Positions 44,801 through 53,766 of a DNA stretch of 64,000 nucleotides are shown one piece after another. The stretch is taken from contig JBILHS010000013.1 of assembly GCA_044350425.1 (NCBI GenBank), forward strand, positions 1 through 64,000, read 5' to 3'. The notes under the pieces are model-generated. The model was not told the DNA's origin and did no database searches. It was given only the letters and a program-made list of their open reading frames with translations. The stretch comes from M3007 sp044350425 (GTDB lineage: Bacteria; Bacteroidota; Bacteroidia; Chitinophagales; Saprospiraceae). The position numbers and the translations under genes are program-made. The stretch's first letter is position 1. Every line of letters begins with the position of its first letter.

Positions 44801-46441
44801 ATGACCTATTCCCAAAACCGCCGCATCCGCAAAGCTTACTGGACTGCTTTTGTAGTTGCCCTCAGCTACCTCTGGCTCGTTTTTTTGTGCTGGTTCCTGG
44901 GCAAAACCTGGTACCAGCGTCGAATCGGGGCACTGCATGTTCGCAATGCCGAACGCATTAAAAAAGTCATTCTGGCATTGGGTGGGCTTTTTATCAAGAT
45001 CGGACAGCTGCTTTCGGTGATGTCCAATTTTTTGCCGGAGGCATTTCAGCGTCCGCTGGAAGCTTTACAGGATCGACTGCCAGCCAGGCCTTATTCGGAT
45101 GTTGAGCGAAGACTGATAGAAGGACTAGGACGTCAACCTGAAGCCATTTTCAGCCGCTTTGATAGAGCGCCTATTGCAACAGCCTCCATCGGGCAGGCAC
45201 ACCGGGCTGCATTGTTGGACGGAACGGAAGTGGTTGTTAAAGTGCAACACTATGATATTGAAGAGATCGCACAGATCGACCTTGGGGTAGTTCAAAAACT
45301 GACCCGGATCTATTCCTGGTTCATGGATATCAAAGGACTGGATTATTTATACGCCCAGATCCGGCAGATGATCGAAGAGGAGTTGGATTTTGCCAATGAG
45401 GCTCGCGCCATGGACATCATTCGGCGGAATCTTGCGGATGAACCGGAGGTGTCCATTCCTGAAGTGTTTGCCAATTATTCTACCCGTCGAATATTGACCA
45501 CACGCTATTGTGTCGGAGCAAAAATATCAGATACCGACCAGATCGATGCCTGGGGAATTGACCGCCGTGCCCTGGCAGCTCGCTTGTTGCGCATCTGGTG
45601 TCGCATGGTCTTTAAAGATGGTTATTATCATGCGGACCCGCATCCTGGTAACCTGTTGGTGGATGAAAAGGGACAGATCGTGCTCCTTGATTTTGGAGCC
45701 ACGGCTAGTATATCGCCTTCATTCAGGGCTGGCATGATAAAATTGATAGAGGCTACTGTCAAAAACGATACAGAGGCTACGCTGGAAGCTTGTCGCAGTC
45801 TTGGTTTTTTGGCGGATGGCATGGAAGCTGAAAAAATGGCCCGCAAAATGATTGCTGCAATCCGCAATTTCTTTCAAAATGAGATCCAGTTTGAAGGATT
45901 GGATTTTCGGGATATTCAGATCAACCCCTTCAACAACAGCCTTTCAGATCTGATCAATGAAATAGGTTTTCGCGGAATTTCCGGTACAGTTCAGATGCCC
46001 AAGGATTATGTGTTGCTGAGCCGTACCATCACCCTGCTCTTAGGGCTTTCCAACACCCTGGACTCCGGCTATAATCCTTTGGATACCGTCCGCCCCTTTG
46101 CACAGCAATATCTTATGAAAGATAAAGGAGGAGTGGTCGGTTATGTCAAGGACCTGCTCCAACGCACCCTGACCAATGCGCTTGCCCTGCCGGATGAGCT
46201 TCAAAAGACACTGCTTAAAGTGCGTTCGGGAGAATTGGAGATCAGAACTCCGGATATTGATGCCAATGTAAAACTACTGGTCAGGGTACTTCGTCGTCTT
46301 GGTTTTGCTATTTTAGCTATCGGAATGGCATTCTTTAGTCTTAGACTCAGAGAAATGGGTTGGATAGAAGAAAGTCAGTGGGGATTTTGGGCCGCAGCTG
46401 CGTTAACTTTAGCATCCATTTGGCGAATAAAACGCACATGA
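44801..46441 (+). CDS. AarF/UbiB (ABC1) family atypical kinase
   Basis: The 546-residue protein belongs to the ABC1/UbiB kinase-like family, implicated in quinone biosynthesis or lipid transport. The family-specific KxGQ motif appears in FIKIGQLLSVMSNFLP (residues ~64-79). The A-rich loop ATASIGQAHRA near residue 126, the VVVKVQ lysine, the catalytic YHADPHPGNLLV near residue 275, and DFGA are all present. An N-terminal hydrophobic segment (residues ~14-34) and two C-terminal helices near residues 500-540 anchor it in the membrane. The following histidine kinase gene starts 15 nt downstream, so the two are probably co-transcribed. Confidence 0.92.
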   Translation: MTYSQNRRIRKAYWTAFVVALSYLWLVFLCWFLGKTWYQRRIGALHVRNAERIKKVILALGGLFIKIGQLLSVMSNFLPEAFQRPLEALQDRLPARPYSDVERRLIEGLGRQPEAIFSRFDRAPIATASIGQAHRAALLDGTEVVVKVQHYDIEEIAQIDLGVVQKLTRIYSWFMDIKGLDYLYAQIRQMIEEELDFANEARAMDIIRRNLADEPEVSIPEVFANYSTRRILTTRYCVGAKISDTDQIDAWGIDRRALAARLLRIWCRMVFKDGYYHADPHPGNLLVDEKGQIVLLDFGATASISPSFRAGMIKLIEATVKNDTEATLEACRSLGFLADGMEAEKMARKMIAAIRNFFQNEIQFEGLDFRDIQINPFNNSLSDLINEIGFRGISGTVQMPKDYVLLSRTITLLLGLSNTLDSGYNPLDTVRPFAQQYLMKDKGGVVGYVKDLLQRTLTNALALPDELQKTLLKVRSGELEIRTPDIDANVKLLVRVLRRLGFAILAIGMAFFSLRLREMGWIEESQWGFWAAAALTLASIWRIKRT

Positions 46442-46456
46442 TTGTATATTCGCCCC

Positions 46457-48001
46457 ATGGTTAGTTTTCATACGGATGCCAAGCGGTCACGATTCATTTG
46501 GGTACTGGTAGCTACTGTTTTTCTTGCCGATCTGTTGCTTCCAGCGCAGTTCGACATTGTATTTGTCTACCTGCTTACCCATTTTCTGGCCATCTTTTTC
46601 AAAGAAAAAAGCGATGTACTGCTGCTCGCAGTAGTCACCACAACCCTGACCATTATCGGGGCAGTAATTAAGCCTTTGGAAATTCCCTTGGCTCAGGTCT
46701 TATTGGAGCGTGTACCACCGATTCTAAGCTTTTGGGCTGCGGCGTTTTTCGTGGTTCGGTTTATTTCGTTGCGTGAATTGGAAGGGCAGCAAGAAGATAA
46801 ATTTAAAGCCTTATTCCAGTATGCTACCGGAGGGATTCTGTTGGTCAATCAAAAGGGCCTGATCGTGATGGCCAACCCGGCAGCGACGCAATTATTTGCT
46901 TATCAACCCGACGAAATACTTGGGAAGCCAGTTGAAATTCTCATTCCGTCGCGATTGGCGAAGCGCCATATGGAGCATCGGGCGGATTATTACCACGACC
47001 CGCGTCCGCGCAGTATGGGAATTGGTTCAGACTTGAAAGGACTGAAAAAGGATGGCTCAGAGTTTCCGGTGGAGGTAAGTTTAAGCCCTTTTAAAAGCCC
47101 AGAAGGGGCCTTTGTGGTAGCTTTTGTCGTGGACAATACGTATAGGAAAAATTATGAAAACTCTATCCTGCAGCAGAAACAAGAACTCGCAGCCTTGACG
47201 GAAGCCTTGAAGGATCTGAACGAAGGTCTGGAAAACAAAGTGGCCGAACGTACAGAAGAATTGGAGCAGGCAAAAAATGATCTGGCAAATGCGTTGGATA
47301 AGGAACGCGAACTCGGAGAGCTTAAAAGCCGCTTTGTCAGTATGGCTTCACATGAGTTCAGGACGCCGCTTACTTCTGTACTTTCTTCTGCGGGACTGGC
47401 AAAACAATACGCCGAGCGCCAGGATTTCGAAAACGTAAAAAAACACGCGGAAAGAATCAAAAATGCAGTAAACGGGCTCAATACGATACTGACGGAATTT
47501 CTCTCGTTGGGCCGCTTAGAGGAAGGGCGTGTGTCTGTGAATGCGCAGGAGGCAAACCTTTCAGAATGCGTAGAAGAAGTGCATGAGAGCTTGAAAAACC
47601 TTTTTAAATCAGGTCAAACCTTTGAACATCGGCATACTGGCGATCTTACCACACTTATCGATTGCAATCTGGGTAAAAACATCCTGATCAACTTGATTTC
47701 GAATGCGATCAAATATTCTCCGGAAGGAGTACCGATCCTGGTTGAAACCTCCATTGGTGAAAAAAATGTCCGCATAAGCGTCCGTGATCGGGGAATGGGT
47801 ATACCAGAGGCAGATCAAAAGCACTTGTTTGGGCGTTTTTTTCGGGCAAGTAATGCCACGAATACCACCCAGGGCACAGGACTTGGACTTTACATTGTGC
47901 AACGATATGCAGAGATGATGGGCGGCACCGTTGGATTTGAGAGTGCAGTAGAAGAAGGGAGCATGTTTTGGGTAGAGTTTGAAAAAGTTAAATCGAAATA
48001 A
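46457..48001 (+). CDS. PAS-domain sensor histidine kinase
   Basis: The 514-residue membrane kinase starts at ATG 46457; a TTG at 46442 is possible but less likely. Residues ~10-105 hold several transmembrane helices. A PAS domain (~115-235, ALFQYATGGILLVNQKG, EILGKPVEILIPSRL) leads into a coiled coil with KVAERTEELEQA. The dimerisation domain has the phosphoacceptor His299 in SMASHEFRTPLTS. The ATPase domain shows NLISNAIKYSPEG, DRGMGIPEAD and GTGLGLYIVQRYAEMMGG. No response regulator adjoins it. It lies 15 nt behind the UbiB-like gene, a contact that might link it to respiratory quinone status, but this is conjecture. Confidence 0.93.
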   Translation: MVSFHTDAKRSRFIWVLVATVFLADLLLPAQFDIVFVYLLTHFLAIFFKEKSDVLLLAVVTTTLTIIGAVIKPLEIPLAQVLLERVPPILSFWAAAFFVVRFISLRELEGQQEDKFKALFQYATGGILLVNQKGLIVMANPAATQLFAYQPDEILGKPVEILIPSRLAKRHMEHRADYYHDPRPRSMGIGSDLKGLKKDGSEFPVEVSLSPFKSPEGAFVVAFVVDNTYRKNYENSILQQKQELAALTEALKDLNEGLENKVAERTEELEQAKNDLANALDKERELGELKSRFVSMASHEFRTPLTSVLSSAGLAKQYAERQDFENVKKHAERIKNAVNGLNTILTEFLSLGRLEEGRVSVNAQEANLSECVEEVHESLKNLFKSGQTFEHRHTGDLTTLIDCNLGKNILINLISNAIKYSPEGVPILVETSIGEKNVRISVRDRGMGIPEADQKHLFGRFFRASNATNTTQGTGLGLYIVQRYAEMMGGTVGFESAVEEGSMFWVEFEKVKSK

Positions 48002-48072
48002 ATTTTGTGATATTCCGTATTCTTGCTTATTCTTGCGAGCTATTTTTTTTCTTCACAAATTTAGTTTTGAAT

Positions 48073-48348
48073 ATGGAATCAATGTACAACTCAGACCAGG
48101 ATCATCTCCCGAATGAATCTGTAGCAGAGCCCAATGTTTCGGTCGTAGATGCTGATTCCAAAGAAAAACATGCGCGTCGTTTTAAGCGCGGCCTACTTTG
48201 GATGGGGGCTGGTGCACTCACCTTAGTAACCAGTTTTGCCATTAATTTTCTCTGCTTTCAATGTGGGGTAGATTTTCACTTGCCCATGTATGTCCTGACC
48301 AGCTTGGGAGCACTGGGGTGCTTAAAAGGGATGATGAGTATCTTTTAG
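48073..48348 (+). CDS. Small two-helix membrane protein
   Basis: Starting at ATG 48073 (a GTG at 48007 would add 22 residues), the product has 91 residues. An acidic soluble N-terminus (MESMYNSDQDHLPNES) and a basic stretch (KEKHARRFKRG) precede two hydrophobic segments (LLWMGAGALTLVTSFAINF and YVLTSLGALGCLKGMMSIF). The basic stretch predicts a cytoplasmic N-terminus. I recognise no family. It lies 71 nt behind the sensor kinase gene, so it could be part of that unit. Confidence 0.6.
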   Translation: MESMYNSDQDHLPNESVAEPNVSVVDADSKEKHARRFKRGLLWMGAGALTLVTSFAINFLCFQCGVDFHLPMYVLTSLGALGCLKGMMSIF

Positions 48349-48351
48349 GGG

Positions 48352-48476
48352 TTAATTGGTTATTTGTTTAATTGGGGATTTGGTTATTTGTTGAACCCAG
48401 GCCTGGGTTCTCGTCTTGTCCTCCTTAGAAAACAGATACCAGGCTCGGGTTCAACAAATCCCCAATTAACCAATTC
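48352..48476. repeat. Imperfect inverted repeat between convergent genes
   Basis: The left arm (48352-48405) and right arm (48439-48476) are complementary, except that the left arm has two extra TTATTTGTT-like blocks. It overlaps the last codons of the regulator gene and could serve as a terminator for both strands. Confidence 0.65.
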
Positions 48477-51339
48477 CCATCATAATTTCCACCAGGTTTG
48501 CATCGCCTGGCAAACCCAGTTTTTTGCGCAGTCGATACCGGCTGCCTTCCACCCCGCGTACAGAAATGTTGAGTAGGTTAGCAATTTCCTTTGTGCTGAG
48601 GTTCAAGCGCAGGTAAGCGCAAAGTCGCAAGTCATTCGGGGTGGTTTGTGGGTATTGTTCGCGCAGCCGTTTTAGAAAATCACCGTGCACGGAGTCAAAA
48701 TGGATGGCAAAATGCTCCCAATCCTCGTCTAGTTGGGTGTCGAATTGCATGGTTCGAATGATCCGTCGAATGTCTTCGTGCAGGGTTTGGGTCGACTGTT
48801 TCTTTTCGATGGCTTTTTCCAGCGCTTCCTGTAAGGTGGTTAGTATTTCGCCTTTTTGCACCAGGTGCATGGTGGCGAGTGCCAGTTCCTGGTTTTTGTG
48901 TAATACTTCCGACTCTAATTTTTCTGCACGCAGACGGGTAATCTCCTGTGCGTTGGCTGCTACAATGCGTTGTTGTTCAGCGCTCTCCTGCTGGAAGCTC
49001 GTTTCTAAAGCATTTTTTTCGGCTTCAAATTTTGCACGCTGTCTCCGAAATCCCCAGACTAAGCCCAACAATAGCATCAAAAAATACAGACATTTTGCCA
49101 TGAAACTGGCATACCAAGGCGGCCAGATCCGAAAAGGGAATTGTACGAGCTTACTTTCTACCCCGTATTCATTGCGGGCTTTAACCAAGAACACATATTC
49201 CCCGGCTGGCAAATTCAGAAAATCTCTTTCCGTTTTTTCGCTCCAGCCAGACCATTCATTGTCCAGGCCCTTGAGTTGATAACTGTAGCGGATCTGGCGG
49301 GTTTCACCAAAAGCATTTGCAGAGAAAGCGATTGATAAGGTGTTGTGACCATAAGCGAGGTTGATCTTTTCTCCGGCACTTAAAAACCCTCCAAACAACA
49401 GGCTATCTCCCATGCCAGGCAGTCGGACACTGGAAATCATTACCTGCAGCGTCGTATCTGCGTGTCGCAAACGTTCCGGATCAAGATGTAAAAAGCCTTT
49501 TTCTGAACCGAAAAAGATATTGCGTTCATTAGCCGGGAATATGTGTTCGAAGCCGCCCACCAATTGCCCGCTGAGCCAGGGAAAAGTTTGTCGGCGTATT
49601 TTCTTTTCCAGACCGGCATCTTCTACCCAAAGAACCCCTACTTCAGTTCCCCGGCAAAACCAGATATTGCCCTGCCCATCTTCCCGTAAATAACGTACTC
49701 TGCCAGCCCCTCCCAGGCGTTGATCTAAACTTGGCACAGTTTCAAAACGTTGATTGTTACCATCAAAGCGAAAAATGCCGCTATCTGCTGCGACCAGTAT
49801 TTTGTTGCCTATTTCAAAAACATAATTATTTAGATCTGAAGGTAGTCCGTCTTTTTTTCCAAATAATTGCACGTCCAGATCCCGAAAATTTTCCCGGACC
49901 CGGATCCGGAACACCCCTCGGTAAGGATGCGATACCCAAAGTGCACCATCTGAATCACGTACCATGATCCTACAGGACTCGTTTAAACCATTCAGACGGC
50001 GCCTAAAAACCCATCCTCCTTTGCCAGAGCGGGTAAAAAGTGCCAGTCCGTCGTACAGGCCGGCAACCATCGCGGTGTCATTGAGTGGTACAAACTGCCA
50101 AATACCTTGCACCTCGGAAATTCGTTGAGCACCTCCTGCCTGAATCTTAAAAGCGCCTTCATGATGCCCCAGCAGCAATTTTTCTCCTACAGTACTTAAA
50201 TTCCAGACCTGGCCCGTGGTGCCAGGTACCAGATGGTGCCCTGTGGATTCGAAGGGGTCAACATATTGATCGAATGCTTTGACAAACAGACCGTTGGAAG
50301 TGCCCAGCCAGAGTTGGTTCTCGTAGACCCTGGCTGCATATCCGGTGCCCTCCAGCGGGCCATCGGCTAAAATCCGATAAAAAGGCGAACTGATCTCTAC
50401 CTGCGCGATTCCATTGTCCAAACCGAGCCAGATGTTGTGGGATTTATCTGCAAAAACGGAAAGCACATTGGTGTTTTGAAGGCCCTCGTTCTTTTGCAGC
50501 CATTGGATGGGGCGGCGGTTACTGCCGATTACCACCAAACCACCCAATGAAATCCCCAGTGCAATTTGTTTATTGGGTAATAAAGCTGCGGAATAAATCC
50601 GCTTTTCCTTTAAAAAGGCATCCAATGGGGTAATCCATGGGGTGAGACGATCATTGCTCAGGCAGAAAATGCCGTGTTTAAGCGTGGTAACCAGGATCGT
50701 ATCTTTCCCAAAGGGCAGCAAAGCGGTGATGGGACTTTCGGGTTTATACCCTGCAGGAACTAAGGTAAATTGTTCTCCATCAAATAACATCAAGCCATTG
50801 TTATTATCATGGAGCAATATCCGGCCGTCTACTTTTCCGAGGAAACTTGATTTTCCACCGCTTGAAAAAGTGCGGATCTGCTGATTTTTTAACTGAAAAA
50901 GTAAGGCATCGCTTCGAAAACAAATGCTGCCATCGTCCGCTACAACAATATCCCAGACATCTGCAAACTGCTTGTTTTCGCCTGCAATAAGGTAGTTTAG
51001 CGGCTTGTAGGACAAACGCCCTTGTGCATCGGGACTAAAAACACCGATCTCACCCTGACCTCCGACATAAATGTTGCCATCCGGAGCAATGGCTACGGAA
51101 CGGACACAAGTTCCGTTGGAGATCGGATGACGTTGCCAATGCACTCCATCAAAGACCAACAATCCTTCATTGTTAGCAAATAGGAGCCTCCCTTGTGCGT
51201 CTTGCGCAATGTCCCAATTCTGAGTTCCAGCCTGATAAACCGATTTGGTAAAATTCGTGACTGGAGGCAGGCCAAGGTTGCCTGTCTGCGCCAGGAGCAC
51301 AGCTGGAAGGAATGCGCAAAGGAGTATGAGTGTTTTCAA
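48466..51339 (-). CDS. Propeller/Y_Y_Y membrane regulator with C-terminal HTH (PUL regulator)
   Basis: The likely start is TTG at 51339, giving 957 residues and the signal peptide LKTLILLCAFLPAVLLAQ. Upstream ATGs (51495, 51486) would precede it implausibly. Periplasmic two-component-regulator propeller repeats (~20-640) precede a Y_Y_Y domain (~680-750, YSYQLKGLDNEWSGWS). One membrane helix follows (~770-790, CLYFLMLLLGLVWGF), then a coiled coil (~795-880) and a LuxR-like HTH near the C-terminus (STKEIANLLNISVRGVEGSR). It resembles SusR-type glycan sensors but lacks a kinase domain, so ligand binding may act directly on DNA binding. It is divergent from the glucan locus it probably controls. 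Confidence 0.88.
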   Translation of the reverse strand: MKTLILLCAFLPAVLLAQTGNLGLPPVTNFTKSVYQAGTQNWDIAQDAQGRLLFANNEGLLVFDGVHWQRHPISNGTCVRSVAIAPDGNIYVGGQGEIGVFSPDAQGRLSYKPLNYLIAGENKQFADVWDIVVADDGSICFRSDALLFQLKNQQIRTFSSGGKSSFLGKVDGRILLHDNNNGLMLFDGEQFTLVPAGYKPESPITALLPFGKDTILVTTLKHGIFCLSNDRLTPWITPLDAFLKEKRIYSAALLPNKQIALGISLGGLVVIGSNRRPIQWLQKNEGLQNTNVLSVFADKSHNIWLGLDNGIAQVEISSPFYRILADGPLEGTGYAARVYENQLWLGTSNGLFVKAFDQYVDPFESTGHHLVPGTTGQVWNLSTVGEKLLLGHHEGAFKIQAGGAQRISEVQGIWQFVPLNDTAMVAGLYDGLALFTRSGKGGWVFRRRLNGLNESCRIMVRDSDGALWVSHPYRGVFRIRVRENFRDLDVQLFGKKDGLPSDLNNYVFEIGNKILVAADSGIFRFDGNNQRFETVPSLDQRLGGAGRVRYLREDGQGNIWFCRGTEVGVLWVEDAGLEKKIRRQTFPWLSGQLVGGFEHIFPANERNIFFGSEKGFLHLDPERLRHADTTLQVMISSVRLPGMGDSLLFGGFLSAGEKINLAYGHNTLSIAFSANAFGETRQIRYSYQLKGLDNEWSGWSEKTERDFLNLPAGEYVFLVKARNEYGVESKLVQFPFRIWPPWYASFMAKCLYFLMLLLGLVWGFRRQRAKFEAEKNALETSFQQESAEQQRIVAANAQEITRLRAEKLESEVLHKNQELALATMHLVQKGEILTTLQEALEKAIEKKQSTQTLHEDIRRIIRTMQFDTQLDEDWEHFAIHFDSVHGDFLKRLREQYPQTTPNDLRLCAYLRLNLSTKEIANLLNISVRGVEGSRYRLRKKLGLPGDANLVEIMMGIG

Positions 51340-51429
51340 GATGCAGAACCGTCCTTTAACAACAAAGATGGAGATGTAGAGGTCTAAAAAGTATGGACTG
51401 CAAGGTAACAAAGTGCAATAACTTTTAGT

Positions 51430-51469
51430 TGTCGTAGTAATGTCGTAGTCGGTGTGTATCGGTGTCGTA
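51430..51469. promoter_or_regulatory. Three phased TGTCGTA heptamers, candidate operator
   Basis: TGTCGTA occurs at 51430-51436, 51441-51447 and 51463-51469, spaced 11 and 22 bp, on the same helical face. It lies in the spacer between the regulator gene and the T9SS/SusC genes. Confidence 0.5.
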
Positions 51470-51569
51470 CAGTGAAAATAGGCCATCTGAAGCACCTGTT
51501 GATATTTTTGAGGCCCAAAAAACCGTACATTCCAAAATTTAATTTCAATTTTTCAAACGCAACTTTAGC

Positions 51570-53624
51570 ATGACAAGATTATTTACGCTGCTTCTCGCCT
51601 TTCTGTGCGTGGGCTTACAGAATGCTACATCACAGATCATTCTTGATTTTGAGGCTCCGGCCACAAGTACTTCTTTCCAATATTTTGGAAGTTCCATTGA
51701 CGGGCAATTGACCCAGACCATTGCCAACCCAAATCCAAGCGGCTTAAATACCAGTGCAGTGGTACTGGAATTCAAAAAGCCAGCAGGAGCACAAACCTGG
51801 GGCGGCGGGTTCTCTAATCCCAACCCTACCACACCAGTCAATGTGATCAGCAGCACCACAATTTCTATTAAGGTGCACTTTGATCATATCGGCAACCTTA
51901 CCCTTAAGCTCGAAGGCTCTCCAGACGGCGGCGCGAACTGGGTGCAAACGGTAGCCAATACGAAAGTAGGCGAGTGGGAAACCCTTACTTTCAATGTAGC
52001 ACTCCCAAGTATCGAAGGGCCAAATATGCCCGCTGCTGGTCATATCTACAATACGATCACCATGTTCACAGATTTTGGGGTTAGCCCGTCTACCGACGTG
52101 GTTTCTTACGTTGATGATATCAAAGTGGATGAAGTTATCATCTGCAACACGATCCTTGACTTTGAAGCGCCTGCTACCACGACTAATTTCCAGTTTTTTG
52201 GAAGTTCCATTGATGGCCAGTTGTCAAGCAATATTGCCAACCCAAATCCAACGGGCCTGAATACCAGCGCTACCGTATTGGAGTTCAAAAAACCGGCAAA
52301 CGCTCAAACTTGGGCAGGGGCCTTTTCCAACCCCAATCCCAGCAGCCCAGTGAACCTGCTGACCGGCGGACTCATTAAAATCAAATTCCACACTGACCAC
52401 CCCGGAAACCTGGTGCTGAAGTTGGAAGGTGCAGTGGACGGCGCTCCAAACTGGGCTTTGCAGGTCGACAACAATGTGGTCAACGAGTGGGTTGAACTCA
52501 CTTTTGACCCTTCCCTGCCTTCTTTTGAAGGTCCCAATATGCCGGGGGTAGGTCATATCTACAAGACGATCACGCTTTTTACTGACTTCGGGCAAGCGTT
52601 TACCAGCGATCAAAAATACTATATTGACGACATACAAGTGTGTACTGCTGGCAGTATTCCAACGGCAGATGTGACCTTCAAACTGGATATGAACCAATTT
52701 GCAGGCACCTATACGCAGGTTTTTGTAAGCGGTTCGTTCAATAATTTTTCAGGCTTTGCAAATCCAATGCTGGACGCAGATGGTGATAAAGTTTTTGAAA
52801 CCACGCTGAATCTCCCTGTTGGCTTATACGAGTACAAGTTCACCCTGGACAACTGGGCACAGCAAGAACAGTTTTCTCCTACCACGACTTGTACCCAAAC
52901 CACAATAGACGGCGCGAATGTGTTTGTCAACCGTAAATTGGCCTTGTCTGGCAATACCATTCTGAATTCGGTTTGTTTCAACTCTTGCTACAACTGTGGA
53001 GATGCGGTGAAGATCACGGTCAATCTGGGCATGAATTCCAATACGCCTGATCCGGGCGGTGTATACCTTGCCGGAGGTGGTGATTTTGGTCCTCCGGGCG
53101 GCCGATTCAAAATGTTGGATCCCGATGGAGATGGTGTGTTCAGCATTCAGATTGAGCGCCAGCGTGGATTTGCTACCTTTTATGATTTCGCCAATGGTGC
53201 TTGCCCGGACTATTCCTGCAAAGAAGACCTCGCTGGCCAACCCTGTGCTGTGCCAACCAATTACAATGACCGCTGGCTCTCTCCGGTACAACAGGATACT
53301 GTGATCAATACCTGCTATGCTACCTGCGCCACGAACACCAATTGTACGGTCGGATCAAATACGCCCGCACTGTCTAACGATTGGATGACCTTACAGCCTA
53401 CACTGGCTACCGACGCGGTACAACTTGGTTTTGCTACTCCGGTTATCGGCGCTGTCAATATCCATGTATTCGATGCAGCAGGAAAGGTTATTTTGTCGGA
53501 AATTGCCAAAGGTGTGACGGATCAGTACACCCTCCAAGTGGCCGGTCTGGGCAATGGCTTTTACTTTGTTCTGGTTCAAACGGCTGAAAAAGCTGCCAGT
53601 GCACGATTTGTAAAACAAGACTAA
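51570..53624 (+). CDS. T9SS-secreted protein with duplicated carbohydrate-binding-like modules
   Basis: The 684-residue protein has a signal peptide (MTRLFTLLLAFLCVGLQN). Residues ~23-195 and ~196-370 are two copies of one module. Both start ILDFEAPAT, contain FGSSIDGQL, NPNPxGLNTSA and GPNMPxxGHIYxTIT, and end near DDI(K/Q)V. Residues ~375-470 look like a starch-binding/CBM48-type Ig domain (VFVSGSFNNFSGFANPM, YEYKFTLDNW), with a second similar one at ~490-590 (VYLAGGGDFGPPGGRF). A type A T9SS sorting domain ends the protein. It opens the PUL and presumably binds the target glucan outside the cell. Confidence 0.85.
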   Translation: MTRLFTLLLAFLCVGLQNATSQIILDFEAPATSTSFQYFGSSIDGQLTQTIANPNPSGLNTSAVVLEFKKPAGAQTWGGGFSNPNPTTPVNVISSTTISIKVHFDHIGNLTLKLEGSPDGGANWVQTVANTKVGEWETLTFNVALPSIEGPNMPAAGHIYNTITMFTDFGVSPSTDVVSYVDDIKVDEVIICNTILDFEAPATTTNFQFFGSSIDGQLSSNIANPNPTGLNTSATVLEFKKPANAQTWAGAFSNPNPSSPVNLLTGGLIKIKFHTDHPGNLVLKLEGAVDGAPNWALQVDNNVVNEWVELTFDPSLPSFEGPNMPGVGHIYKTITLFTDFGQAFTSDQKYYIDDIQVCTAGSIPTADVTFKLDMNQFAGTYTQVFVSGSFNNFSGFANPMLDADGDKVFETTLNLPVGLYEYKFTLDNWAQQEQFSPTTTCTQTTIDGANVFVNRKLALSGNTILNSVCFNSCYNCGDAVKITVNLGMNSNTPDPGGVYLAGGGDFGPPGGRFKMLDPDGDGVFSIQIERQRGFATFYDFANGACPDYSCKEDLAGQPCAVPTNYNDRWLSPVQQDTVINTCYATCATNTNCTVGSNTPALSNDWMTLQPTLATDAVQLGFATPVIGAVNIHVFDAAGKVILSEIAKGVTDQYTLQVAGLGNGFYFVLVQTAEKAASARFVKQD

Positions 53625-53632
53625 TCATTTTT

Positions 53633-53733
53633 TCGCCCTTAAGAGCGTGTTTAAATTTCCATGCAAGGCAATGGAAATTTAAACACGCTCTAAGTCTGGA
53701 TGTTTGTTTTCAAGGATCCAGACTTAAGGGCGA
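53633..53733. repeat. Three-way-junction palindromic element
   Basis: Outer arms TCGCCCTTAAG / CTTAAGGGCGA enclose two further hairpins. One has a perfect 21-bp stem (53642-53662 with 53671-53691) and an 8-nt loop. The other is AGTCTGGAT...ATCCAGACT (53693-53701 with 53716-53724). It lies between the T9SS gene and susC. Confidence 0.85.
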
Positions 53734-53766
53734 TTCTAAACCAAGTTTCTTTTAAAATCAATATCC

